Shown: piece after piece, positions 56,664 to 64,000 of the stretch
How the letters are laid out: each line of letters starts with the position of its first letter
Position numbering within the stretch: position 1 is the stretch's first letter
Source of the DNA: Spongiibacter tropicus DSM 19543
Lineage (GTDB): Bacteria; Pseudomonadota; Gammaproteobacteria; Pseudomonadales; Spongiibacteraceae
Assembly (NCBI RefSeq): GCF_000420325.1
Contig: NZ_ATUS01000001.1
Location: forward strand, 562,463-626,462
DNA length: 64,000 nt
Direction: 5' to 3'
Made by a program: the position numbers and the translations under genes
The notes under the pieces: generated by a model
What the model saw: the letters and a program-made list of their open reading frames with translations, nothing else
What the model was told of the DNA's origin: nothing
Databases searched by the model: none

Positions 56664-57425
56664 TTAAAACGTGTCCGGCCGCAGCATGGCGTCATGACCA
56701 CCGTCGACAAACACGATCGATCCGGTCATGTAGTCCGCTCCGGGGCCGAGCAAAAACTCGACAACGCTGGCAATCTGCTCTGGCTGCCCCACCTTGCCCA
56801 GCGGCACACTGTCACCAAAATCCTTCATCACCTGCCCCAGCTCCGGATCGGCCAGCACTTTGTCGCTCAGCGGCGTCTGCACAATACCCGGCGCCACGGC
56901 GTTAATGCGCAGCCCCCGGCGGGCGAGATCGCCGCTCTGGCGTCGCAACCAGCAGCAGATGCCATGCTTGGAGCCCGCGTAGGCCGAGTGTGTATCGCGG
57001 CTATCCGCCAGCTCACAGGCCGCCTCTTCGTCGCCCGCCAGCAGCAGATCAATATAGTCGTTGTGCTCAATCATCGGCGCGGAGTTCGAGGCAATCATCA
57101 CAATGCGGCCACCGCGTTTTTCCAGCAAGTCCAGCAAACCGTCTGTCATCGTAGTCGCGGCAAAGTAATTGATGCGGGTGATCAGCGATGGCGGTCGCAC
57201 CGACGGCCCCACCCCCGCGCAGGGGATAAATCCGTCGAGCCCCTCCGGGCAACGCTGGCGAATACCGTCAACAGCGCGCTGACGCCCCGCGTAGTCGCTC
57301 AGGTCTGCGCAGATGTCAGCGTCTTTCAGGTCAACGACGATGACCTTATGTCCTGCGGCTTGAAGGGTCTTGCGAATCGCGGCGCCGATTCCGGTGGCGC
57401 CGCCGCTCATGGCATAGGTAGCCAT
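56664..57425 (-). CDS. SDR resembling 3-alpha-hydroxysteroid dehydrogenase/carbonyl reductase
   Basis: From MATYAMSGGATGIGAAIRKT after AACGAGGAG the protein has 253 residues. It shows the SDR cofactor motif GGATGIG (8-14), catalytic-type Ser113 or Ser115 (IASNSAP), Tyr149 and Lys153 (YAGSKHG). The overall pattern, including VDLKDADICADLS, GVGPS, INYFAAT and the C-terminal DAMLRPDTF, resembles HsdA of Comamonas testosteroni as I recall it. It follows fbiC by 65 bases on the same strand, so it may belong to the F420 operon. SDRs normally use NAD(P). Confidence 0.82.
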   Translation of the reverse strand: MATYAMSGGATGIGAAIRKTLQAAGHKVIVVDLKDADICADLSDYAGRQRAVDGIRQRCPEGLDGFIPCAGVGPSVRPPSLITRINYFAATTMTDGLLDLLEKRGGRIVMIASNSAPMIEHNDYIDLLLAGDEEAACELADSRDTHSAYAGSKHGICCWLRRQSGDLARRGLRINAVAPGIVQTPLSDKVLADPELGQVMKDFGDSVPLGKVGQPEQIASVVEFLLGPGADYMTGSIVFVDGGHDAMLRPDTF

Positions 57426-57490
57426 TGCTGTTCTCCTCGTTTTTATTATCAATGTGAGAGTTGCGTGTATCGGGAAGCGACAGCCGTCTC

Positions 57491-59938
57491 TCAGCCGCTG
57501 GCAATTAACCCGCGTTTGCTGCGCTCGTATTTACTGGCCGGCGTGTTGACGACATCCTTCAGACTCTCTGCACGAGCCGCTCGCTCACGCTGCGCCGGGT
57601 CCGCTTCGCCGTAAAGGGTATTGCGCTGACGCGGAGAGCGCGACATGGCGCGGATGCGCGCGTCCATCTCAGCCGGACCGACTTCCTCGCCGTGGCTGGC
57701 ACCTGCCGCACGGGTAATGGTTTCGTTCATCAGCGTGCCACCCAGATCATTGGCGCCCGCATTGAGGCAGGCCAACACCCCGGCCTCACCCATTTTCACC
57801 CAGGACGCCTGAATATTGTCGATCAGGCCATGCAACACCAGCCGGGCCACCGCATGCATCAACAACGATTCTCGGAACGTCGGGCCACGACGCGCGTTAC
57901 CCTTCAGATAAATCGGCGATTCGCTGGCCACAAAGGGCAGTGGCACCAACTCGGTAAAGCCGCCACTGCGGGCCTGCAGGTCGCGAATGGCCAGCAGGTG
58001 TCGTGCCCAGTGCTGATAACCATCAACGTGGCCGAACATAATGGTCGCGGTCGTCGGCAGCCCCACCCCGTGCGCGGTTTCCATTACCGTCAGCCACTGC
58101 TGAGTATTGATTTTGTCGGGGCACAATACCGCGCGCACCTCGTCGTCCAGTACCTCGGCAGCCGTGCCCGGCAGGCTGTTCAGGCCCGCGGCCTTGAGTT
58201 GACGCAGGAATTCCTCCAACGGCAGACCCAGGGTCTCAGCGCCCTGCCACACCTCCAGCGGAGAAAACGCGTGGATGTGCATATCGGGTGAGGCCGCTCG
58301 CAGCGTGGCCAGGATATCCAGATAGGTTTGCCCGGTGTACTCGGGGTGAATCCCGCCCTGCATACAGACTTCTGTCGCGCCACGCTGCCAGGCTTCATCG
58401 GCTCGCCGGGCGATTTCTTCCGCACTCAGGTCGTAGGGCCGCCCGCGCAGATTCTCACTGAGCTTGCCCTTGGAAAAGGCGCAGAACTGACACTTGAAGT
58501 AACAGACATTGGTGTAGTTGATATTGCGATTCACGACATAGCTGACGGTATCGCCGCACACTTGCTGGCGAAGCCGGTCCGCACTGCGACAGACGGCCGC
58601 AAAATCATCGCCGCGCGCAGCAAACAGTTGAACAATCTCGTCTTCGTCAAGGCGCTCCCCGGCTTCGGCACGGCGCAGAATCGCCGCGATCGGACGGCTG
58701 GCCGCCACGCGCTCTTTACGCAGCAGCGCCATGTCGCTGTCGGGCGCCGAATCACTCTGTCCGGTGAGCCAGTCGTCAACTCTGGGCATCCCCTGTCCAT
58801 CAACCGCCTGCAACAGGCGGGGCCGCAAGGCCTTATCCAGCCAGCGCTCGGCATCGCGAATATAGCGGGGATATATTGTCAGTCGTTCCTGAAGCAGCTT
58901 GCCACTCAAGGCCGTTTCCTTCACCAGCCGCTCCACATGGGGCCAAGGCGCCTCGGGATTGACGAAGTCAGGGGTGACCGGTGATACCCCGCCCCAGTCA
59001 TTGATTCCCGCCGCCACAATCTGTGGCAATACGCCGGGGCTGAGATTCGGCGGCGCCTGAATACTCATCTCTGCACCGAAGATCAACCGAGCAACGGCGA
59101 TGGTCCAGAGCAATTCGTCCAGGTCCGGTTCGGGAGCCGAAGCCATTTTGGTATCGGGCTTGGCGCGGAAATTCTGAATAATGATTTCCTGCAGATGGCC
59201 GTGCTGCTTATGCAGGGCTCTCAAGGCCAGCAGCGACTCAATCCGCTCGCGACGCGTTTCGCCGATACCAATCAAAATCCCGGAGGTGAATGGCACACAG
59301 GCCCGCCCCGCTCTGGCCAGCGTTTCCAGGCGCACGGCAGGAGCTTTGTCGGGTGACCCGTAGTGCGGCATCCCTTTCTCACAAAGACGCTCCGACGCAG
59401 ACTCCAGCATAATGCCCATCGATGCCGACACCGGCCGCAACATGGCAATCTCGTCATCGGTCATACAGCCCGCATTGATATGCGGCAGCACTGACGTTTC
59501 TTCCAGCACCCGCCCGGCAACATGGGCCAGGTATTCCAGCGTCGATGCAAAACCCATTTCCGCCAGCGCCTCACGCGCCGCGCGATAACGCAATTCCGGC
59601 TTTTCCCCCAAGGTAAACAGGGCTTCCTTGCAGCCCAGCTTTTCCGCCTCGCGGACCTGCGCCAAGACCTGCTCTACCGGCATATAGGCCTGCTCGATGC
59701 GCTTGGGCGTTTTGGCAAAGGTGCAGTAATGGCAGACATCGCGACACAGGTGTGTCAGCGGAATAAAAACCTTGCGGGAGTATGTCACAACGCCGCCGTA
59801 GCCGCGGTCGCGAAGCTCACCGGCAACCTCCGCCAGCGCGGCGGTGTCCGAATAGTCAGCCAGCGCCAATGCCTCTGAGTCAATGAGGGCACGCTGCCGG
59901 ACGGCATCGAGTATGGCGGGCATGGATGTTGTGCTCAT
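57491..59938 (-). CDS. fbiC: F420 precursor (FO) synthase, CofG-CofH fusion FbiC
   Basis: FbiC makes the deazaflavin FO from tyrosine and a ribityl-diaminouracil. The 815-residue protein has two radical SAM halves, each with its own cluster motif: Cys65, Cys69, Cys72 (CRDVCHYC) in the CofG half and Cys479, Cys483, Cys486 (CYFKCQFC) in the CofH half. The fused form is typical of actinobacteria and of Proteobacteria that have F420; archaea use two proteins. It overlaps cofC by four bases (ATGA). Confidence 0.96.
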   Translation of the reverse strand: MSTTSMPAILDAVRQRALIDSEALALADYSDTAALAEVAGELRDRGYGGVVTYSRKVFIPLTHLCRDVCHYCTFAKTPKRIEQAYMPVEQVLAQVREAEKLGCKEALFTLGEKPELRYRAAREALAEMGFASTLEYLAHVAGRVLEETSVLPHINAGCMTDDEIAMLRPVSASMGIMLESASERLCEKGMPHYGSPDKAPAVRLETLARAGRACVPFTSGILIGIGETRRERIESLLALRALHKQHGHLQEIIIQNFRAKPDTKMASAPEPDLDELLWTIAVARLIFGAEMSIQAPPNLSPGVLPQIVAAGINDWGGVSPVTPDFVNPEAPWPHVERLVKETALSGKLLQERLTIYPRYIRDAERWLDKALRPRLLQAVDGQGMPRVDDWLTGQSDSAPDSDMALLRKERVAASRPIAAILRRAEAGERLDEDEIVQLFAARGDDFAAVCRSADRLRQQVCGDTVSYVVNRNINYTNVCYFKCQFCAFSKGKLSENLRGRPYDLSAEEIARRADEAWQRGATEVCMQGGIHPEYTGQTYLDILATLRAASPDMHIHAFSPLEVWQGAETLGLPLEEFLRQLKAAGLNSLPGTAAEVLDDEVRAVLCPDKINTQQWLTVMETAHGVGLPTTATIMFGHVDGYQHWARHLLAIRDLQARSGGFTELVPLPFVASESPIYLKGNARRGPTFRESLLMHAVARLVLHGLIDNIQASWVKMGEAGVLACLNAGANDLGGTLMNETITRAAGASHGEEVGPAEMDARIRAMSRSPRQRNTLYGEADPAQRERAARAESLKDVVNTPASKYERSKRGLIASG

Positions 59939-60651
59939 GATCCTTGTTGCTCCCTGTTGAGCAGGTTCGGTTCAGTATTCATTTGCCGCAAACGGCGGGC
60001 GATACCACTGCGGTGAAGATAGGCCATCGTCTGTGGCGCACACTCCCGGTCCCCCTGACTGACCAGCGCCAACAGGTCGTCACGAGTGTCAATATCTTGC
60101 GCCAGGCAGGGGCTTTGCTGCACGTAAAAATGCAAGCCTGCGTACTCGGCTTCCTGTCGGTGGGCATCCAGACTATTTTCGCCGTAGCGCAGCGGGATGC
60201 GGCGCTGCAATGGCATTAACACGGCGTTACTGCCGCTGCCGTGACGGTCAGTGGCGATGGCAACCGCGTCGTCAGCATAGCCCTGCAGCGCGCAGAGCTG
60301 CTGCAATTCGCTGATATTCAATAACGGCAAGTCGCCGTGCACAATCATCACTCGACTCGGCGCGTCCGCCCGCGAAGCAATGCGGGAGAGCGCAGCCTCC
60401 AGCACCGCATTCAGGCCACTGCCCAGTTCGCTTTCGGGCCAGCAGTCGGCGGCAAAATGCTCCGCCAGCAGATGCGCGGCAGGGTCGTCCGAGACCAAAA
60501 TCAGCCGACGATTTTCAGGCAGCGTAGACAGCACGGCCATTACGTCTTCCACCATGTGCTGAAACAGCGCCCGCCGCTCTGCCACACTCAAGCAGCCCGA
60601 CAGGCGCTGCTTGGCTTTAACAAAATCTTTGAGAGGCAGAAGCAACCACAT
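59935..60651 (-). CDS. cofC: Phospholactate/phosphoenolpyruvate guanylyltransferase CofC
   Basis: CofC (FbiD) activates a three-carbon phospho acid with GTP to make the side-chain donor of F420. The 238-residue protein has the nucleotidyltransferase fold: LLLPLKDFVKAKQRLSGCLS at the N-terminus, VMIVHGDLPLLN and DRHGSGSNAVLMP. Depending on the lineage the substrate is 2-phospholactate, phosphoenolpyruvate or 3-phosphoglycerate; the sequence alone does not settle it. It lies 3 bases after cofD. Confidence 0.93.
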   Translation of the reverse strand: MWLLLPLKDFVKAKQRLSGCLSVAERRALFQHMVEDVMAVLSTLPENRRLILVSDDPAAHLLAEHFAADCWPESELGSGLNAVLEAALSRIASRADAPSRVMIVHGDLPLLNISELQQLCALQGYADDAVAIATDRHGSGSNAVLMPLQRRIPLRYGENSLDAHRQEAEYAGLHFYVQQSPCLAQDIDTRDDLLALVSQGDRECAPQTMAYLHRSGIARRLRQMNTEPNLLNREQQGS

Positions 60652-60654
60652 AGA

Positions 60655-61611
60655 TCAATGCAGCTCCGCTAGCAGGCTCAGGGTATCGACGGCGAGTTGG
60701 CGTTTACTGGCCAGATCCCTCATCAGGCTCTGGGCGGTACGACACTGGCGACGGGGATTGGCAATCTGCGCACACTGTTCTCGGTCGCAGTCATCGATAA
60801 TAAATCCATCAAGCAGATCGCCATAATAGTCCGCCACCGCGGCGGCAGTATTCGGCATATCCAGCTCTTCCATCAGCTTGGCTGCGGGCCCTTTTACCGC
60901 GCGCCCGGAAATAATCGGAGAAACGCCAACAACCGGCACACCGGCAGCGGCAATCGCCTCACGACAGCCGCGCAGGGACAGAATCGGATCAATGCTCAAA
61001 AACGGATTGGAAGGGCAAATCACAATGCCGGTCAGCGCCGGGTCTGCCAATGCCTCATGGACGGCCGGATTCAGTTCGGCCGCGTCAATGCCCTCGAAAA
61101 CGATGCGTTCAACTTTCGGCTCGCAGCGCTCACGAACAAAGTATTCCTGGAATGCCAGCTCACCCTGGTCGCTGTGAACCCGCGTTGCCACGCTCTGCTC
61201 GGTCATCGGCAGCAATCGGCAGGGGCTGCCCAGACGCTCTGCCAGCGCAGCGGTCACCGCGGTCAGCGATTCCCCTCGGCGCAGGGCCATGGTTCTGAAA
61301 AGGTGGGTAGCAAGATCCTGATCACCCAACTGGAACCACTCGTCTCCTGTCAGGCGCCGCATGGCAACCATGGTACGCCAGCTCTCGTCGCGCAGCCCCC
61401 AGCCACGCTCTTCGTCATTCAGGTCCGCGAGGGCGTAAAGAATCGAGTCGATATCGGGGCAGATGCGCAGGTCCCAGTAGTCGAAATCGTCGGCCGTATT
61501 CGCAACCACGGTCAGTTGATCGGGCGCCAGACATTCAGCCAGTCCTCTGGCCAGCTTGGCCCCGCCGACGCCACCGCTGAGCGCAACAATTTTCCCGGAA
61601 AAAACCTGCAT
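60655..61611 (-). CDS. cofD: 2-phospho-L-lactate transferase CofD
   Basis: CofD (FbiA) transfers the phospho-acid moiety to FO, giving F420-0 or its dehydro form. The 318-residue protein has VALSGGVGGAKLARGLAECL at residues 9-28, NTADDFDYWDLRICPDID in the active site and ICPSNPFLSIDPILSL for substrate binding. The ATG shares bases with the cofE stop. Length is normal for the family. Confidence 0.96.
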   Translation of the reverse strand: MQVFSGKIVALSGGVGGAKLARGLAECLAPDQLTVVANTADDFDYWDLRICPDIDSILYALADLNDEERGWGLRDESWRTMVAMRRLTGDEWFQLGDQDLATHLFRTMALRRGESLTAVTAALAERLGSPCRLLPMTEQSVATRVHSDQGELAFQEYFVRERCEPKVERIVFEGIDAAELNPAVHEALADPALTGIVICPSNPFLSIDPILSLRGCREAIAAAGVPVVGVSPIISGRAVKGPAAKLMEELDMPNTAAAVADYYGDLLDGFIIDDCDREQCAQIANPRRQCRTAQSLMRDLASKRQLAVDTLSLLAELH

Positions 61612-62381
61612 CAGCGGAACATGTCCTTATCTCGATCGCGCAACAGTGCGGCCGATCCCTGCTCGGCGGGACGCAATTTGGCACCGCGCATCAGCACAAC
61701 CGGACTGCCCTCGTCAGCCTGTCCCATAACGTAGGACGCCGCCGCCGCCAATTCATCGGCCACCGCAATTTCGGTCACTTCGAGCACACGGCCATACAGG
61801 TCGCGATCACCGATACGGTTCTCGACCACCTCGAAGCCCGCTGTTCCCAGCGCAAAGCCGATTGTGCCGTGACGCCAGGCGCGCCCGGCGCTGTCGTTAA
61901 TGATGACGGCAACATTCACGCCGCACTGCTCGGCCAGATAGCGCCGCAGCGCCGCCGCGCTGGCGTCGGGGTCCAACGGCAACAGGAGTACCTGCGGATC
62001 GTCCTCACTGCCGGGAATATTGGACTTATCGATACCGGCATTGGCCTGCACGACACCGTGGCGGGTTTCCACAATCACCACGCCAGGCCGAGCTCTAAGA
62101 ATCTCGCGAGACTCACGCAGCAACAGTTCCATCTGACGAGGATCTTTGTCGCAGCGCTCGGCCAGCTCTCTCGCCTGCTCTCCGGGTTCAACCTCGGCCA
62201 GCCGTGCATAGCGACCTTCGGCTTTGGAGACAATTTTCTGTGCCAGCACCAGTACATCGCCGTCCTGCAATGACAAGCCATTGTCATCCAGGCAGCGAAG
62301 AATCTGTGCACCGAGCTCATCCCCTGGTTCTACCAGCGGGTAGCCCTGCAAAGCCCAAAGTTGAAGTTGCGAACTGGCCAT
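61611..62381 (-). CDS. cofE: F420-0:gamma-glutamyl ligase CofE
   Basis: CofE adds glutamates to F420-0. The 256-residue protein has LQDGDVLVLAQKIVSKAEGR, VVETRHGVVQANAGIDKSN and NDSAGRAWRHGTIGFALG. It lacks the C-terminal FMN-binding domain of mycobacterial FbiB, so it is the short archaeal-like form. If phosphoenolpyruvate is the CofC substrate, some other enzyme would be needed to reduce dehydro-F420. It follows npdG by 8 bases. Confidence 0.95.
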   Translation of the reverse strand: MASSQLQLWALQGYPLVEPGDELGAQILRCLDDNGLSLQDGDVLVLAQKIVSKAEGRYARLAEVEPGEQARELAERCDKDPRQMELLLRESREILRARPGVVIVETRHGVVQANAGIDKSNIPGSEDDPQVLLLPLDPDASAAALRRYLAEQCGVNVAVIINDSAGRAWRHGTIGFALGTAGFEVVENRIGDRDLYGRVLEVTEIAVADELAAAASYVMGQADEGSPVVLMRGAKLRPAEQGSAALLRDRDKDMFR

Positions 62382-62389
62382 CGGAGACC

Positions 62390-63064
62390 TTACTGATCAG
62401 TACCGGTCAGCTTGATACCAGCGTGGCACTTGTACTGTTTGTTAATAAAGATAAGCAAGGACGTCATCGCCTCTACCGCCGCTGCATTGGCAATACTGCC
62501 TGCATGAAAACCGCGCAGCCCGGCGGCTTCCACCAACTCAATGACCGCAGCACGGGCGTCTTTACTGTCGCCGCACACCAGCACGTCACAATCCAGTTCT
62601 GACCCTTCCTGAAGGTGCACTGCCGCCACATTCTGGAAGGCGGAAACCACCTGCACGCCCTCACCGAGAATCTGCTGGGCAATCTGGCCAGCAGAACCTT
62701 CCTCAGGCAATTGCACGCGCGCAACCTTCGGCGGCACCAACGGCACGGTCACATCAATCAGAATTTTACCCTGCAATGCATTTTTCAGCAATTCCAAGGT
62801 ATCGCGCTGGTGAGCAAAAGGAACCGTCAGTGCAGCGATGTCCGCTGCCTCGGCGGCAGCCAGATTATCCATGGCCTCCACATTGACCGCATCAACGCCG
62901 CGCTCGGCCATCAGCGCCTTCAATTCGGCAACCGCCTGCTCGGCCTTTTCCTGAGTCCGAGAACCGATGATGACCCGGTAGCCCGCCTGCGCCCAGCGCC
63001 GCGCCAAACCCGTACCCAGATTGCCTGTACCGCCAAGAATCGCTATCACCGAATGCGTAGACAT
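62390..63064 (-). CDS. npdG: NADPH-dependent F420 reductase
   Basis: The enzyme (also called Fno) passes hydride between NADPH and F420. From MSTHSVIAILGGTGNLGTGL, after AAGGTGG, the protein has 224 residues. The Rossmann motif GGTGNLG and the NADP-phosphate contact in IIGSRTQEKA are clear, as are DVTVPLVPP and SIANAAAVEAMTSLLI. It is the first gene of the F420 operon and gives the cell a way to make reduced F420. An upstream in-frame GTG at 63151 is not supported. Confidence 0.93.
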   Translation of the reverse strand: MSTHSVIAILGGTGNLGTGLARRWAQAGYRVIIGSRTQEKAEQAVAELKALMAERGVDAVNVEAMDNLAAAEAADIAALTVPFAHQRDTLELLKNALQGKILIDVTVPLVPPKVARVQLPEEGSAGQIAQQILGEGVQVVSAFQNVAAVHLQEGSELDCDVLVCGDSKDARAAVIELVEAAGLRGFHAGSIANAAAVEAMTSLLIFINKQYKCHAGIKLTGTDQ

Positions 63065-63140
63065 AAATACCACCTTGTTATGATTGCTATAGCGCGGCGC
63101 CAAGTCATCTTGAAGCCACCACGCGCGATAAAGTCGAGCT

Positions 63141-63171
63141 AGTGTAACCACAGCCCCTGTGGGCGAACACT
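63141..63171. promoter_or_regulatory. Inverted repeat at the F420 operon promoter
   Basis: CCACAG and CTGTGG (63148-63162) are perfect inverted arms around CCC, and an outer pair AGTGT (63141-63145) and ACACT (63167-63171) extends the symmetry. The outer left arm overlaps TACACT on the minus strand, a possible -10 for npdG, though no good -35 matches it. This looks like an operator for the F420 operon. The regulator is unknown. Confidence 0.45.
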
Positions 63172-63286
63172 GACAAAACGAGTCAAATGCTTAGATAAAT
63201 ACGACCATATTAAAGCATGGGCTAACACGCTAAACTGTCGCCCGCGAAAAAACGCAGAAAATCGCCCGATTTAAAGAGGCGACATT

Positions 63287-63299
63287 AGAACATAATTCT
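63287..63299. promoter_or_regulatory. Small inverted repeat over a -10-like element before the second SDR
   Basis: AGAA and TTCT flank CATAA. The sequence CATAAT (63291-63296) could be a -10 for the downstream SDR gene, giving a 5' leader of about 30 bases. The -35 region is weak. An operator role is only a possibility. Confidence 0.3.
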
Positions 63300-63332
63300 C
63301 ATCACGACAGCGAACGAGGTAGGTAAGCGGCA

Positions 63333-64000
63333 ATGCAAAGCGCACTGGATTTTTCGGGTAAGGTAGTCATTGTTACAGGGGGCGGAAAAGGCGTTGGAAA
63401 AGGGATAAGCGAACGCTTTCTTGAGGCCGGTGCCGATGTCGCCATCTGCGGCCGTTCCGAACCGGAAAGCCTGCCCACAGCCAACGGTCGCACTGCATTT
63501 TACAGAGCTCTGGACGTCCGGGACCCCGATGCCGTTCAGGCTTTTGTCAGTGAAGTCGCCGAACATTTTGGGCGCATCGATGTTCTGGTGAATAACGCTG
63601 GCGGCGCGCCCTTTGCCGACGCCGCCACCGCGTCACCGCGCTTCTCGGAGTCCATTGTTCGCCTGAATCTACTCGCGCCACTGTTTTTTGCCCAGGCCTG
63701 CAATGCGGTTATGCAACAGCAGCAAAGCGGCGGCAGCATTGTGAACATCGCCTCAGTCAGTGCCCAACGCCCCTCTCCGGGCACCGCTGCCTATGGCGCC
63801 GCGAAGGCGGGACTGATGAGTCTCGGCACGTCGCTCGCCGTGGAGTGGGCACCCAAGGTTCGTTGTAACACGATTATTGCCGGACTGATTCGTACCGAGC
63901 AGTCGCACCTTCACTACGGCGATGAAGAAGGCATCGCGGCTGTCGGACGGACCATACCGCTGGGACGCATGGCCGTGCCGCAGGATATTGCCGATGCCTG
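63333..64000 (+). CDS. SDR family oxidoreductase (cut by window end)
   Basis: The visible 222 residues start MQSALDFSGKVVIVTGGGKG with the cofactor motif TGGGKGVG at 15-22. They also contain VLVNNAGGAP, catalytic-type Ser in NIASVSAQRPS and Tyr/Lys in AYGAAKAG. The frame is open at the window end and about 30 residues are probably missing. The sequence resembles SDRs found with steroid and F420 genes in actinobacteria, but I cannot name an ortholog. It is divergent from the F420 operon across 268 bases that hold two inverted repeats. Confidence 0.9.
   Translation, partial: MQSALDFSGKVVIVTGGGKGVGKGISERFLEAGADVAICGRSEPESLPTANGRTAFYRALDVRDPDAVQAFVSEVAEHFGRIDVLVNNAGGAPFADAATASPRFSESIVRLNLLAPLFFAQACNAVMQQQQSGGSIVNIASVSAQRPSPGTAAYGAAKAGLMSLGTSLAVEWAPKVRCNTIIAGLIRTEQSHLHYGDEEGIAAVGRTIPLGRMAVPQDIADA

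Noticed and set aside
60697-61734. Plus-strand open frame of 345 codons
   Set aside because: It is antisense to cofD and the end of cofE.
63284-63300. Fur box or actinobacterial KstR-type operator before the second SDR
   Set aside because: Only about 10 of 14 Fur positions match, and the KstR half-site spacing is off by at least one base.

Overview
The window reads as a chromosomal segment of an aerobic gammaproteobacterium, probably marine and near the Cellvibrionales/Spongiibacteraceae group. That placement is inferred from gene order and gene content; no rRNA marker is present. The housekeeping order rpsB-tsf-pyrH-frr-uppS-cdsA-dxr-rseP-bamA-ompH-lpxD-fabZ-lpxA-lpxB-rnhB-dnaE-accA-tilS, with map-glnD-dapC and dapD on the other strand, is the order known from Pseudomonas and relatives. 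I saw no tRNA, rRNA, CRISPR array, insertion sequence, integrase or phage gene. No gene-free stretch exceeds 300 bases.

Region 1 (1-2883, minus): the iron-sulfur assembly operon iscR-iscS-iscU-iscA-hscB, with hscB cut by the window edge. A promoter upstream of iscR overlaps a good IscR type 1 site. Region 2 (2936-24519, minus): trmJ and tilS, then a long block for fatty acid, DNA, lipid A, outer membrane, isoprenoid and phospholipid synthesis, ending at rpsB. rpsB has a leader and a promoter with a GC-rich discriminator. Hairpin terminators separate rpsB, tsf and pyrH.

Region 3 (24634-31461, plus): map, glnD, dapC, nth, an ArsC-like gene and dapD. Region 4 (31754-41000, mostly plus): accessory genes. 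These are a PEGA lipoprotein, a tight run of small membrane proteins (PLDc_N, MgtC, AI-2E), an amidoligase/class I glutamine amidotransferase/YqaA module, YaeQ, a VOC protein, a tiny exported protein behind a Pho-box-like site, a transglutaminase lipoprotein, a DUF1499 lipoprotein, a CYTH protein and two small conserved proteins.

Region 5 (41139-48590): an acyl-CoA ligase, dapE, rsmJ, and a four-gene minus-strand operon. The operon encodes a KshA-type Rieske oxygenase, a type I extradiol dioxygenase, an HsaA-type flavin monooxygenase and a group II truncated hemoglobin. The three enzymes match the ring-opening core of the 9,10-seco steroid pathway. A perfect FNR/Anr-type site lies upstream of the operon.

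Region 6 (48657-56585): a DUF3365 heme protein, a dicarboxylate symporter, a VIT family transporter, purC, an MBL hydrolase, bamC, dapA, a DUF3806 protein and an AEC transporter. Region 7 (56664-64000): a compact minus-strand operon with coenzyme F420 genes (npdG-cofE-cofD-cofC-fbiC), followed by an SDR resembling the 3-alpha-hydroxysteroid dehydrogenase of Comamonas. A second SDR is divergent and cut by the window end. F420 synthesis is uncommon in Gammaproteobacteria. Its presence in the same 20 kb as steroid-type oxygenases and hydroxysteroid-type SDRs is the most suggestive feature of the window.
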